From Chloroflexota bacterium (GTDB lineage Bacteria; Chloroflexota; Chloroflexia; QHBQ01; JADMIH01): a stretch of 19,339 nucleotides of DNA. The notes beneath the pieces are model-generated. The model had not been told where the DNA came from. It ran no database searches and saw nothing but the letters and a program-made list of their open reading frames with translations. Below, in pieces: positions 6,690 through 14,362 of the stretch. The stretch spans positions 1 through 19,339 of the forward strand of contig JADMIH010000059.1 of the NCBI GenBank assembly GCA_015478675.1, written 5' to 3'. Both the position numbers and the translations under genes were made by a program. Positions within the stretch are counted from its first letter, which is position 1. Every line of letters begins with the position of its first letter.

Positions 6690-8234
6690 TTACTGCATCT
6701 GCCTCGGCCTGTACTGCACAGCCTCGGCCAAATGCACGGCTTCTATCTTTTGGCTCTGCGCCAGGTCCGCAATCGTCCTTGCCAGCTTTAATATGCGGTG
6801 GTAAGCCCTCGCCGAGAGGTGTAGCTGGCGCATCGCGGCTTTGATCAGAGATTGCCCCGCGCTGTCAAGCTCACAGTGCTCTCTTATCTCGGCTGGACGC
6901 ATCTCCGCGTTACAAGAGACGCCACGCACCCCCGCGAAACGCTCGCGCTGCCTCTTGCGGGCGGCTTCTACACGCCTGCGAATAGCATTCGAACTCTCCC
7001 CAAGCCGAGTGTCGGAGAGCTTTTCGTAGTCTACTCGGGGCACTTCTATATGTATGTCCATCCGGTCGAGCAGAGGACCGCTTATCTTCTTCTGATAGCG
7101 GGCTACTGTGGAGTTTGAGCAGGTGCATTCCTTCACAGGGTCGCCGAAATAACCGCAAGGGCATGGATTCATAGCCGCGATCAGCACGAAGTTGGCCGGG
7201 AAAGAAAGGGTGCCTGCGGCGCGGGTGATGGTCACAACCCGGTCCTCTAAAGGCTGGCGTAGCGTCTCAAGCGCTTGTCCACTGTATTCAGGAAGCTCAT
7301 CGAGGAAAAGCACACCTCTGTGCGCCAGCGTAATCTCGCCAGGGCGGGGCATTCGCCCGCCGCCTACAAGCCCGACGTGCGAAACGCTATGGTGAGGGGC
7401 GCGGAAGGGACGGTGGCGTATGAGCGGCTTGCTCGATGGCAGCATTCCCGCCACCGAATATATCTTGGTAACCTCAAGCATCTCCTCGTTTGACATGCTG
7501 GGTAATATAGTGGGCATACAGCGCGCCATCAGCGTTTTGCCCGCCCCTGGCGGCCCGCTCATAATCAGGTTGTGGCCCCCGGCGGCGGCTACCTCCAGGG
7601 CGCGCTTTACATGCTCCTGCCCTTTGATATGGCTCATGTCTACGTCGTGCGGAAGATTGCTCTCTTCCTCCGGCACCAAAACGGCTACATAAGGCTTTAT
7701 ACTATCTACGGCGATTGGATGGCCGTTGAGGTGCAGCACCAGTTGCCGGAGAGTAGAAACGGGCAGCACCTCTATACCATCAATGAGCGCGGCTTCAGGC
7801 GCATCTTCTGCGGGCACGTAGACCCTCTTTATACCATGCTCACGTGCCACGCTCACCATCGCCAGGATGCCTGCGGTGTGTCGCACGCCACCGTCCAGGC
7901 TAAGCTCGCCCAGGAAAACAGTGTCGCTGAAGTCGGTGTTGATGGAATCTGTGGCGGCCAGGATGCCCAGGGCTATCGGCAGGTCGTATGCGGGGCCTTC
8001 TTTGCGTAGGTCGGCGGGTGCGAGATTTATAGTAATGCGAGAAGGTTGTGGTATGTTGCCCCCTGAGTTGCGAATCGCCGACCGCACCCTTTCCTTCGAC
8101 TCGTTGACCGCTGTGTCGGGCAAGCCGACGATCGTCATCGATGGTACCCCCGCCCGGCTAACGTCTACCTCTACCTCAATAACCGAGCCTTCCAGCCCCA
8201 CCACAGCGCAGCTCATCACCCTGGACATCGCCAT
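6690..8234 (-). CDS. comM: YifB/ComM family Mg-chelatase-like AAA+ ATPase
   Basis: A 514-aa cytoplasmic AAA+ ATPase of full family length. In naturally transformable bacteria ComM is a hexameric helicase that promotes branch migration during recombination of incoming DNA; outside those species the role is less clear. Visible parts are an N-terminal Lon-like domain (1-170), Walker A GPPGAGKT (227-234), Walker B GVLFLDE (307-313), the sensor strand AAMNPCPCG (353-361) with a Cys cluster C358/C360/C370/C372, the GPLLDRMD box (386-393), and a C-terminal Mg-chelatase helical domain (HLSARAYHRILKLARTIADL). The start is preceded by AAGGAGAG; an ATG 6 nt further in is the only close alternative. The upstream SseB-like stop codon is directly adjacent (TAGATG), so the two are translationally coupled. 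Confidence 0.95.
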   Translation of the reverse strand: MAMSRVMSCAVVGLEGSVIEVEVDVSRAGVPSMTIVGLPDTAVNESKERVRSAIRNSGGNIPQPSRITINLAPADLRKEGPAYDLPIALGILAATDSINTDFSDTVFLGELSLDGGVRHTAGILAMVSVAREHGIKRVYVPAEDAPEAALIDGIEVLPVSTLRQLVLHLNGHPIAVDSIKPYVAVLVPEEESNLPHDVDMSHIKGQEHVKRALEVAAAGGHNLIMSGPPGAGKTLMARCMPTILPSMSNEEMLEVTKIYSVAGMLPSSKPLIRHRPFRAPHHSVSHVGLVGGGRMPRPGEITLAHRGVLFLDELPEYSGQALETLRQPLEDRVVTITRAAGTLSFPANFVLIAAMNPCPCGYFGDPVKECTCSNSTVARYQKKISGPLLDRMDIHIEVPRVDYEKLSDTRLGESSNAIRRRVEAARKRQRERFAGVRGVSCNAEMRPAEIREHCELDSAGQSLIKAAMRQLHLSARAYHRILKLARTIADLAQSQKIEAVHLAEAVQYRPRQMQ

Positions 8235-8687
8235 CTATCTACTCTCCTTCAACTCTTGCTCTATCGCAAGAAATTGCGATTGGCTGAAAATGCTGCCGTC
8301 AAGCAGCGATGCGATCTCAGCCTGGGTGAACTCTTTGCCGCAGGCAGAAGTGGGGTTGAGCACTACGGGTGCGCTGCCGGCAAGCATACCAAAGAGAGTC
8401 CTGGCATCAAGTTGTACATAGTTAGCTTCGCGTTTTATAGCCTCATGCAAACGCGGCAGCGACGAGAAGACCGCTATGATACGTTTACCGTTATGCCGCC
8501 ACGGCACCAGCCGCAGTTGCGTATCCTCCCCCGCGACGAAGTTGCCATGCCCATGATAATTTGTGTCGCCAAGTACGATCAACTGGCTATGGAGCAGCTG
8601 GCGATAAAAAGCAGGTCTCTTCCCAGCGTCTGTAGCCGCCTCCATGAGGCTCCTCTCAAGCTCGTTGTTTGGAGTAAAGTTGTCCAT
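8235..8687 (-). CDS. SseB-like N-terminal domain protein
   Basis: A 150-aa soluble protein with the SseB N-terminal domain pattern: LERSLMEAATDAGKRPAFYR, then a strand LLHSQLIVLGD, RIIAVFSSLPRLHEA, a Leu-rich helix, VVLNPTS, and GKEFTQAEIASLLDG. Bacterial proteins with this domain are common outside type III secretion, where the name arose, and are mostly of unknown function. No secretion genes are present here, so no secretion role should be assumed. The stop codon touches the start codon of the downstream YifB gene, indicating one operon. The start has a weak GGGAAG about 10 nt upstream. Confidence 0.8.
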   Translation of the reverse strand: MDNFTPNNELERSLMEAATDAGKRPAFYRQLLHSQLIVLGDTNYHGHGNFVAGEDTQLRLVPWRHNGKRIIAVFSSLPRLHEAIKREANYVQLDARTLFGMLAGSAPVVLNPTSACGKEFTQAEIASLLDGSIFSQSQFLAIEQELKESR

Positions 8688-8807
8688 AGAGCATCGCTTC
8701 CCAGTGGCTAGTTACGAGGCGCTCCCATCAGAGGTCACTGCTTCTACAGGTGGCGCAAAAGTAGAACCCGCCCGATCAGTAGCTGCGAGCGAAAGAATAG
8801 TAAAAAG

Positions 8808-8837
8808 AGTATATCACGCAGAGCAAAACCAGGGCAA
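8808..8837 (-). promoter_or_regulatory. Candidate promoter of the SseB-like/YifB operon
   Basis: On the minus strand, TTGCCC (8832-8837), 18 bp, then TATACT (8808-8813) preceded by TGA to make an extended -10. Predicted start is about 110 nt upstream of the SseB-like gene. Confidence 0.4.
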
Positions 8838-8844
8838 TATATCG

Positions 8845-8875
8845 CTCTTCGTGTAGGCGTTCAGATTCAGGGTGG
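8845..8875 (+). repeat. 31-bp direct repeat, copy 1
   Basis: This 31-bp stretch, beginning CTCTTCGTGTAGGCG and ending TTCAGGGTGG, recurs exactly at 8959-8989. Similarity continues imperfectly for about 20 bp further (TTCAA, then GGGTA). It is not coding. Confidence 0.85.
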
Positions 8876-8934
8876 CGGAATAAAGTTCAAGGGGTATATG
8901 TGCGGGTGCAGCGCCACCCACCCTCACCTCCCCG

Positions 8935-8956
8935 CACCCCAACTCTGAACACTTAC
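8935..8956 (+). repeat. Dispersed 22-bp repeat, copy 1
   Basis: Starts CACCCCAACTCTGAAC and matches 14297-14318 at 21 of 22 positions. It is also roughly the reverse complement of the core of the 31-bp repeats: TCTGAACACTTAC here against TCTGAACGCCTAC. It can therefore fold with copy 2 at 8959-8989. Confidence 0.75.
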
Positions 8957-8958
8957 GC

Positions 8959-8989
8959 CTCTTCGTGTAGGCGTTCAGATTCAGGGTGG
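8959..8989 (+). repeat. 31-bp direct repeat, copy 2
   Basis: Exact copy of 8845-8875. With the 22-bp element directly upstream it forms an imperfect hairpin whose 13-nt arms pair at 11 positions across a 10-nt loop. Confidence 0.85.
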
Positions 8990-9058
8990 AGCAATCTTCA
9001 ACGGGTAGCTAGGGGCGTACTCTCATGTACCCTCAGCCTTATGTACCCTCACCCCATG

Positions 9059-9083
9059 CCCTTCTCCCATGAAGGGAGAGGGG
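9059..9083 (+). repeat. Hairpin element with CCCTTCTCCC arms
   Basis: CCCTTCTCCC, a 5-nt loop (ATGAA), then GGGAGAGGGG gives a 10-bp stem with one G-T pair, followed by a T-rich run. Elements reading CCCTCACCCC...CTCCC-loop-GGGAG are familiar as dispersed palindromic repeats in many genomes. A terminator role is also possible. Confidence 0.5.
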
Positions 9084-9170
9084 GCTTTGCTTTATTGTTG
9101 GGGGGAGGAGAAGGGCACCCCTGAATGAGTGGAATATCTCTGAGCGGGGGCAGGGCGCTGCCTTGCCCTA

Positions 9171-9179
9171 TGGTATAAT
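9171..9179 (+). promoter_or_regulatory. Extended -10 promoter of the LAL regulator
   Basis: TGGTATAAT is a perfect extended -10 (TGn-TATAAT), about 160 nt before the regulator start. No -35 matches at 17 bp, which is usual for extended -10 promoters. Confidence 0.55.
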
Positions 9180-9339
9180 AAGGCGACGCGACCCTGGCTC
9201 AAGGTAAGTAACTCATCGTCACCTGGCTCTCTGTTTACTCTCTTGCGCTGAGCTATCGGCGAGGTCCACCTCCTGTTACGGCGACAGCCAGGCCACCAGG
9301 GCAGCAATCGGGCGAAGCACGCTGAAGGCATATCTTCTC

Positions 9340-12300
9340 ATGTTAGAGACTCGTTACTTGTGCCCGGTGATGGTAGGTCGGGAAGGCGAGGTGGAGGCGC
9401 TGGCTCGGCTGTGGCAGTCGGTCTCTTCAGGGCGAGGCGAGACAGTGCTGATCGCCGGCGAGGCAGGGGTGGGCAAGAGCCGCCTGCTAGCGGAGCTGGT
9501 GGAGTGGGCGGGCTTACAAGGCTGGATGGCTTTGGTGGGGCACTGCTACCCACCTGATGTCAGCTTACCTTACGCTCCTCTGCTCGATGCTCTACGTAGC
9601 CACTTCCATTCATTACCGGCCGATGAGATAGCTTCTTGCCTGGGGCCTTATGCACCGGAGCTAGTGAAGTTGCTGCCCGAACTGGCGCGCGTCCTCCCTG
9701 ACCTCCACCCCAGCCCCCCTGTTGAGCCACAAGCTGAGAAAAGGAGGCTATTTGAAGCGATTTACAGCTTCCTTGCAGCCGCGTCCGCTGGAAGCCCGTT
9801 GCTGTTAGGGCTGGAAGACCTCCACTGGTCGGACGAGACGAGCATGGAACTTCTTCACCTGTTGGCCCGGCGTATCCGCCATAACCCTATTCTGCTGGTT
9901 GCTACCTACCGCCTGGATGAGCCGGTTGCCAGGGCCGGGACGCGATGGCTGCAGCAGATAATCGATCTTGAGCGCGAGCGTCTAGCTACGGAGGTGCGCC
10001 TCGAACCCCTCCCGGCGAGGGATGTTGGAGCTATGGTGCAGCGCATTTTCGATCTTGAGCAAGTAAGCTCTGAATTCGCCGGCGCGATCTATTCACGCAC
10101 CGAGGGCAACCCGTTTTTTGTGGAAGAATTGATCAAGGCGCTGGTGGAGTCGGGCGATCTCTTCTATGTGGGAGGGGCCTGGAACCGCAAGGCGCTGGAT
10201 GACCTTAATCTCCCCCGCAGCGTCCGCGAAGCGATCTTGCGCCGCCTGGACGGACTGGACCCCGTAGCAGGCCAGGTGGCGGCAACTGCAGCCGTAATAG
10301 GCCGTCACTTCGATTTCGACCTGTTGGGTGCGATCACGGCTTTACCTGCGGAGGAGCTATTGGGCGCACTTCGCTCGCTGATCAACCAGCAGTTGATTTC
10401 AGTAGCGGAGCAGTCAGGCGAAGTGGTCATCTCGGAATACCAGTTCCGCCATGCCTTGACGCATGATGCCATTTACGGCGAGTTGCTGCCGCAGGAGAAG
10501 CAAAGCCTGCACCACCAGGTCGCTGAGGCGATAGAGAGGCTGTACACGGGGGCATTACAGTTACGCCTCTACAAAGGTAGCCTGGCCTATCACTACCATG
10601 AGGCGGGAGTGTGGGCGAAAGCGCTGGACTATTCACGGCAGGCAGGTGAGGAGAGTATGGCGCTCTACGCGCCTCGCTCCGCACTCGACCATCTCAACCG
10701 GGCGCTCGATGCTGCACAGCGGCTGGCGATAGTTCCGCCCCTCGCCCTCTATCGCCTGCGTGGGCAGGCGCACGAGACCCTTGGCGACTTCAATAACGCC
10801 CGGGCTGACGAGGAAACAGCCCTCCAAATGGCGAGGAACGCCGGTGAGAAGCAAGACGAGTGGCATCTCCTCATAGATCTCGGATTCCTCTGGTCGGGGC
10901 GCGATTACGCGCAGGCGGGCGAATACTTCCGGGGAGCTTTGGAGTTGGCGCGTGACATGGGCGACCGGAGTATGCTGGCTCACAGCTTGAATCGCCTGGG
11001 TAACTGGCGGGCAAATACCGGCGAGCCGGCGGGTGGTCTTCAGGCACACAGCGAGGCGCTGGAAATTTATAAGAGCCAGGGAAATAAACAGGGCACTGCC
11101 GAAACCCTCGACCTCATGGGCATGGCGTATCTGATGTACGGCGATGCTGTAAGCTCGGTTGAGTGTCATGGGCGCGCCAGCGAGCTATTTCGGGAATCAG
11201 GCGATACCAGGTACCTCATCTCCAGCCTTACGTCGCGGGTCGCATTCTCCTGCCCAAGCCTGGTAGGGGCGACTTTTAGCGCCCTGGGTACAAAGGAGAG
11301 TTGTGAGCGAGATTGGGGCGAAGCGATGCGGCTGGCACGCCAGATCGCCTGGCCCGCCGGCCAAGCATACGCTGAGTTTGCTATGGGTTCGGCATATGCC
11401 AGCTTCGGCGACTTTGGCGCGGCGCTGCACCATGCCCAGGAGTCGCTCAGGATCGCCGATGAAATCGGGCATGAGCAGTGGATGGCGGGGGCGCACCATA
11501 CCCTCGGCTATGCCTATCTGCTCATGCTTAATCCGAACCTCGCTATTGAGCACCTGCACGCCGGTTTAGAGTTAGCGCTCCGGGTCGGGTCGACCTGGTG
11601 GATCAATGTTACATCTACACATCTGGCGCTTGCTCATCTACTAGGTGGCGACCTGACGAGTGCGGAGGCGACTTTACGGGCCGTTATCTCTCCCCAAGAT
11701 ACCCCACGTCAACTTGCGGAGCGGCTCGCGCTGCACGCATGGGGGCAGCTCGCACTGTTGCAGGGCAACTCTGATCTGGCGCTGCAAATTGCTGACCGCT
11801 TGATCAGCTCCACGCCAGGCAAGAGCAGAGTCGCTGCGCTCGGTGCGGACTCTGTAGGGCCGCAAAGGCAGCCCATCCCATTGTTGCTGAAACTTAAAGG
11901 AGATGCATTGATCGCCGGGCGGCGTTATCTCGAAGCGCAAGTGGCGCTGGAGGAGGCAGAGCGCGGCGCTCAAGAGCAGGGGGTGCGCTCGATTCAGTGG
12001 CAAATCAGCGCTGCTCTGGTAAAGGTGTACACCCTGCGTAAGCTCAGGGACGAGGCGCAACGCGAGCTTGCCGCAGGTCACGGCGTGATACAGTCCCTCG
12101 CGTCCACTATTCACGATGCAGAGTTGCGTGAGCGCTTCCTTGGCGCAGCAGTTCAAGAAATATCAAATGAGAAGGAGGCCTCGCCCCGGCGTGCTGCCCA
12201 ACGTACCGAAAAAGGCCCTGGTGGGTTGACGCGGCGGGAGGTTGAAGTGCTGAGGTTGGTCGCAGCCGGTAAGAGCAACCGCCAAATCGCCGAGGAACTC

Positions 12301-12411
12301 TCATTGAGCGAGCGGACAGTGGAAAACCACCTCACCTCCATCTTCAGCAAGACCGGCACCGACAACCGGGCCGGGGCTACGGCCTTCGCCATCCACAGTA
12401 ATCTGGAATAG
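9340..12411 (+). CDS. Large ATP-binding LuxR family (LAL-type) transcriptional regulator
   Basis: A 1023-aa cytoplasmic regulator of the MalT/LAL type, in which ATP binding and a helical repeat domain gate a DNA-binding tail. An AAA/STAND domain has Walker A GEAGVGKS (40-47) and Walker B LLLGLED (154-160) followed by LHWSDETSM. A long middle part of about 430-930 is made of TPR-like helical pairs. The last 63 residues are a LuxR helix-turn-helix: LTRREVEVLRLVAAGKSNRQ, then IAEELSLSERTVENHL. Such proteins often control nearby metabolic or secondary-metabolite genes; the next genes on the same strand encode an ABM-fold protein and a methyltransferase. The ATG at 9340 has only a weak AAGG; an ATG at 9370 begins directly at the conserved VGREGE motif. 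The inducer cannot be read from the sequence. Confidence 0.9.
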   Translation: MLETRYLCPVMVGREGEVEALARLWQSVSSGRGETVLIAGEAGVGKSRLLAELVEWAGLQGWMALVGHCYPPDVSLPYAPLLDALRSHFHSLPADEIASCLGPYAPELVKLLPELARVLPDLHPSPPVEPQAEKRRLFEAIYSFLAAASAGSPLLLGLEDLHWSDETSMELLHLLARRIRHNPILLVATYRLDEPVARAGTRWLQQIIDLERERLATEVRLEPLPARDVGAMVQRIFDLEQVSSEFAGAIYSRTEGNPFFVEELIKALVESGDLFYVGGAWNRKALDDLNLPRSVREAILRRLDGLDPVAGQVAATAAVIGRHFDFDLLGAITALPAEELLGALRSLINQQLISVAEQSGEVVISEYQFRHALTHDAIYGELLPQEKQSLHHQVAEAIERLYTGALQLRLYKGSLAYHYHEAGVWAKALDYSRQAGEESMALYAPRSALDHLNRALDAAQRLAIVPPLALYRLRGQAHETLGDFNNARADEETALQMARNAGEKQDEWHLLIDLGFLWSGRDYAQAGEYFRGALELARDMGDRSMLAHSLNRLGNWRANTGEPAGGLQAHSEALEIYKSQGNKQGTAETLDLMGMAYLMYGDAVSSVECHGRASELFRESGDTRYLISSLTSRVAFSCPSLVGATFSALGTKESCERDWGEAMRLARQIAWPAGQAYAEFAMGSAYASFGDFGAALHHAQESLRIADEIGHEQWMAGAHHTLGYAYLLMLNPNLAIEHLHAGLELALRVGSTWWINVTSTHLALAHLLGGDLTSAEATLRAVISPQDTPRQLAERLALHAWGQLALLQGNSDLALQIADRLISSTPGKSRVAALGADSVGPQRQPIPLLLKLKGDALIAGRRYLEAQVALEEAERGAQEQGVRSIQWQISAALVKVYTLRKLRDEAQRELAAGHGVIQSLASTIHDAELRERFLGAAVQEISNEKEASPRRAAQRTEKGPGGLTRREVEVLRLVAAGKSNRQIAEELSLSERTVENHLTSIFSKTGTDNRAGATAFAIHSNLE

Positions 12412-12421
12412 AGACGCCTCT

Positions 12422-12475
12422 TGCCCTTGACGTAGGGGTTTCCACCTACCTCGCCGCCACTGAGGGGCTTTTTCA
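12422..12475 (+). terminator. Possible branched terminator after the LAL regulator
   Basis: GCCCTT near 12422 can pair with AGGGGC before a run of five T residues, enclosing an inner GTAGG/CCTAC hairpin. The stems are short, so this is tentative. Confidence 0.35.
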
Positions 12476-12548
12476 TCTCCTCAACCTCGTGCGAACTTCA
12501 GGGGTTAGCCCCGATGCGCCCTTGCGCGGCTGCCGCTACAATGTGCGG

Positions 12549-12568
12549 TGTTGGGCATTTGCTCAACA
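12549..12568 (+). other. Small hairpin in the leader of the ABM gene
   Basis: TGTTGGGC-ATTT-GCTCAACA forms an 8-bp stem with one G-T pair, 34 nt before the start codon. TACAAT at 12537-12542, directly upstream, could be a -10 box. The hairpin may stabilise the message or tune translation; no T tract follows, so it is not a terminator. Confidence 0.35.
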
Positions 12569-12601
12569 GAGAATAGCAATCCAAGTAAGGAGGTCATTTT
12601 G

Positions 12602-12919
12602 ATGTTCGTAACCGTATTTACGTTCCGTGCGAAGGCAGGAGAGGAAAATAGCGTGGTGGCCCTCCACGAGGAGTGGAGGCGAGACCGGCTCGCCAAAGCC
12701 AAAGGCTTCATCTCTGGGGAGCTACTGCGTGGGGTAAAGGACCAGCGGGAGTTTGTCGATATAGCCCGCTTCGAGAGCGAGGAGGCTTCACAGGCGGTCG
12801 CCAACGACCCAAAGCAAGATGCCTGGTACCGCCGTCTGGTTGGGCTTAGTGAGGCCGAACCCATCTTCACAGACTGCCGTGTGGCCCTGCAAATGGGGCA
12901 GGCGACCAAAGGGCTGTAA
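12602..12919 (+). CDS. Antibiotic biosynthesis monooxygenase (ABM) family protein
   Basis: A 105-aa protein with the ABM dimeric ferredoxin-like fold pattern: strand MFVTVFTFRAKAGEE, helix VALHEEWRRDRLAKAKGFIS, then strands GELLRGVKDQREFVDIARFE and a helix beginning SEEASQAVAND. Members include cofactor-free monooxygenases acting on polyketides and haem-degrading enzymes, but many small ABM proteins have no assigned substrate. I chose the ATG at 12602 because AAGGAGGT lies directly before it; the frame can be read from 12548 but that extension (MLGICSTENS) has no support. It lies between the LAL regulator and a SAM methyltransferase on the same strand, with 105 bp to the latter. Confidence 0.75.
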   Translation: MFVTVFTFRAKAGEENSVVALHEEWRRDRLAKAKGFISGELLRGVKDQREFVDIARFESEEASQAVANDPKQDAWYRRLVGLSEAEPIFTDCRVALQMGQATKGL

Positions 12920-12936
12920 CACGAACCAGCGATCAG

Positions 12937-12978
12937 GAAAGAAGAAAGAAGAAAGAAGAAAGAGGAAAGAGGAAAGAG
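12937..12978 (+). repeat. Heptanucleotide tandem repeat, six copies of GAAAGAR
   Basis: Six perfect 7-bp units (three GAAAGAA, then three GAAAGAG) give a 42-bp purine-only tract between the ABM gene and the methyltransferase, 46 bp before the GTG start of the latter. It is not coding in my reading. Repeats of this type change length by slippage and can alter promoter spacing or message structure. Confidence 0.85.
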
Positions 12979-13024
12979 GCATCGCCAAATGGGGGTGCCT
13001 CCAGGCACCAACAGGAGGTATGAA

Positions 13025-14101
13025 GTGGTTGCAACTGTAGAAAGTAAAGCGATAGATGAAGCCAAGCTGGGAGCGTTCCTCGGCAAGGCCGTAGGGGATT
13101 TCGGGGCGCTTGCTAGCTCGGCGCTGGTGATAATCGGCGATAAGCTGGGGCTTTACAAGGCGATGGCGGGTGCGGGGCCTCTCACCCCGGACGAGCTTGC
13201 TCAGCGCACCGGCACGACCGGGCGCTACGTCAACGATTGGCTTGTCAACCAGGCGGCGGGAGGCTACGTCGAGTACGACCCATCAACAGAGCGTTATACC
13301 CTGCCGGACGAGCATGCGCTGGCCCTTGCCAACGATGACAGCCCCTACTTTATGGGCGGCGGCTTCCAGCTATTCACAGCTCTGGTTAAGGCCGAACCTC
13401 GGATCAGCGAGGCTTTCTTGTCTGGGGGTGGTATGCTCTGGGGTGAGCACGATCACGGCCTCTTCGAGGGGACCGAGCGGTTTTTCAAGCCAGGCTACCT
13501 GGGAAACCTCGTGAGCAGTTGGATTCCCTCCCTGGAGGGAGTGCTCCCCAAGTTGCAGGCCGGGGCTACCGTGGCCGATGTGGGTTGCGGCCATGGGGTC
13601 TCCACAATTATCCTCGCGCAGGCCTTTCCCAACTCGCGCTTCTTCGGCTTCGACATCCATGACCTCTCGATTGAGGAAGCAGGTAAAGCGGCTGACAAAG
13701 CGGGCGTCGCGGAGCGTGTAAAGTTCCAAGTGGCGGCAGCCGATGATTATCCCGGCGGCGACTATGACCTGATAGCCTTTTTTGATTGCCTGCATGACAT
13801 GGGCGACCCGGTGGCCGCTGTCAGCTATGCGCGCAAAGCGCTGGCCGCTGATGGCAATGTGCTCATCGTTGAGCCTATGGCGGGGGAGACGGTCGAAGAG
13901 AATATTAACCCGGTAGGGCGGGTCTTTTCCGCGGCTTCGGTCCTGGTCTGCACGCCCCACGCGATGGCTTCGGGCGGGAAAGGGCTTGGCACCATAGCTA
14001 CTGAAGCAAAGATTCGCGAGACGGTGCTGGCGGGTGGCTTCAGCCGTTTCCGCCGCGCCACTGAAACGCCCTTCAACCGGGTTTTCGAGGCGCGACCCTG
14101 A
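13025..14101 (+). CDS. Class I SAM-dependent methyltransferase with N-terminal winged helix
   Basis: A 358-aa cytoplasmic methyltransferase. Residues about 15-105 look like a winged-helix/dimerisation domain (IIGDKLGLYKAMAGAGPLTP, then DELAQRTGTTGRYVNDWL). Residues about 165-300 are the Rossmann-like catalytic domain, with motif I VADVGCGHG (183-191), an acidic end of strand 2 (FFGFDIH, 206-212) and LIAFFDCLHDM as strand 4. The layout resembles small-molecule O-methyltransferases and the Rv2258c-like family; the substrate cannot be read. The start is the GTG at 13025, since AGGAGG sits 6 nt upstream; the frame extends to an ATG at 12989, but that would place the ribosome binding site inside the gene. 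It probably belongs to one transcription unit with the ABM gene, closed by the hairpin at 14117. Confidence 0.85.
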   Translation: MVATVESKAIDEAKLGAFLGKAVGDFGALASSALVIIGDKLGLYKAMAGAGPLTPDELAQRTGTTGRYVNDWLVNQAAGGYVEYDPSTERYTLPDEHALALANDDSPYFMGGGFQLFTALVKAEPRISEAFLSGGGMLWGEHDHGLFEGTERFFKPGYLGNLVSSWIPSLEGVLPKLQAGATVADVGCGHGVSTIILAQAFPNSRFFGFDIHDLSIEEAGKAADKAGVAERVKFQVAAADDYPGGDYDLIAFFDCLHDMGDPVAAVSYARKALAADGNVLIVEPMAGETVEENINPVGRVFSAASVLVCTPHAMASGGKGLGTIATEAKIRETVLAGGFSRFRRATETPFNRVFEARP

Positions 14102-14116
14102 GCCTGGAGGCTCTTC

Positions 14117-14147
14117 TGAAAATACGCCCTACGAGGGCGTATTTTCA
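14117..14147. terminator. Strong hairpin terminator after the methyltransferase
   Basis: TGAAAATACGCCCT-ACG-AGGGCGTATTTTCA is a perfect 14-bp stem with a 3-nt loop, 16 nt after the stop codon. A/T runs on both arms would let it work in either direction. Confidence 0.85.
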
Positions 14148-14296
14148 TTACTATGGAAATGGGCTATTTCGGAGCAGAGGCGAATCGGCATTCCCCACTT
14201 GGGGGGCGAAATTTGCCTTGCGAGGCACTGTAAGCCTCAAAATGAAGGCGATTCTGGGCCTACTTTCCCCACCGGCAAAATGCTGGGGAATTTCTC

Positions 14297-14318
14297 CACC
14301 CCAACTCTGAACGCTTAC
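14297..14318 (+). repeat. Dispersed 22-bp repeat, copy 2
   Basis: Begins CACCCCAACTCTGAAC and differs from 8935-8956 at one base (G for A). It sits 5.3 kb from that copy, in another intergenic region. Confidence 0.75.
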
Positions 14319-14332
14319 CACAAAAACCCTGC

Positions 14333-14362
14333 TTGCCAGGCTTTACCAGCGCATGGTACAAT
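14333..14362 (+). promoter_or_regulatory. Promoter of the lipoprotein-TPR operon
   Basis: TTGCCA (14333-14338; 5 of 6 to consensus), 18 bp, then TACAAT (14357-14362) with TGG in front as an extended -10. Predicted start near 14369 leaves a leader of about 39 nt before the ATG at 14408. Confidence 0.65.

Larger units (their letters stand above)
8688..9339. other. 652-bp non-coding region with repeats and divergent promoters
   Basis: No convincing gene on either strand; short open frames here lack family features and ribosome binding sites. It carries the candidate promoter of the SseB-YifB operon (8808-8837, minus), a 31-bp exact direct repeat (8845 and 8959), a CCCTTCTCCC hairpin element (9059-9083), two copies of ATGTACCCTCA (from 9024 and 9041), and an extended -10 promoter for the LAL regulator (9171-9179). 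The density of C-rich hairpins suggests dispersed palindromic repeats rather than coding DNA. Confidence 0.6.

Noticed and set aside
8235..8687. Type III secretion link for the SseB-like protein
   Set aside because: The domain name comes from secretion regulators, but no secretion genes are nearby and the domain is widespread.
8845..8989. Direct repeats considered as a CRISPR array
   Set aside because: There are only two exact copies, 114 bp apart, with unequal and partly related material between them, and no cas genes in the window.
10633..11169. 178-aa minus-strand open frame
   Set aside because: It is antisense to the TPR region of the LAL regulator and shows no coherent protein features.
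13370..13960. 196-aa minus-strand open frame
   Set aside because: It is the shadow of the SAM methyltransferase, has no domain pattern and lacks a ribosome binding site.
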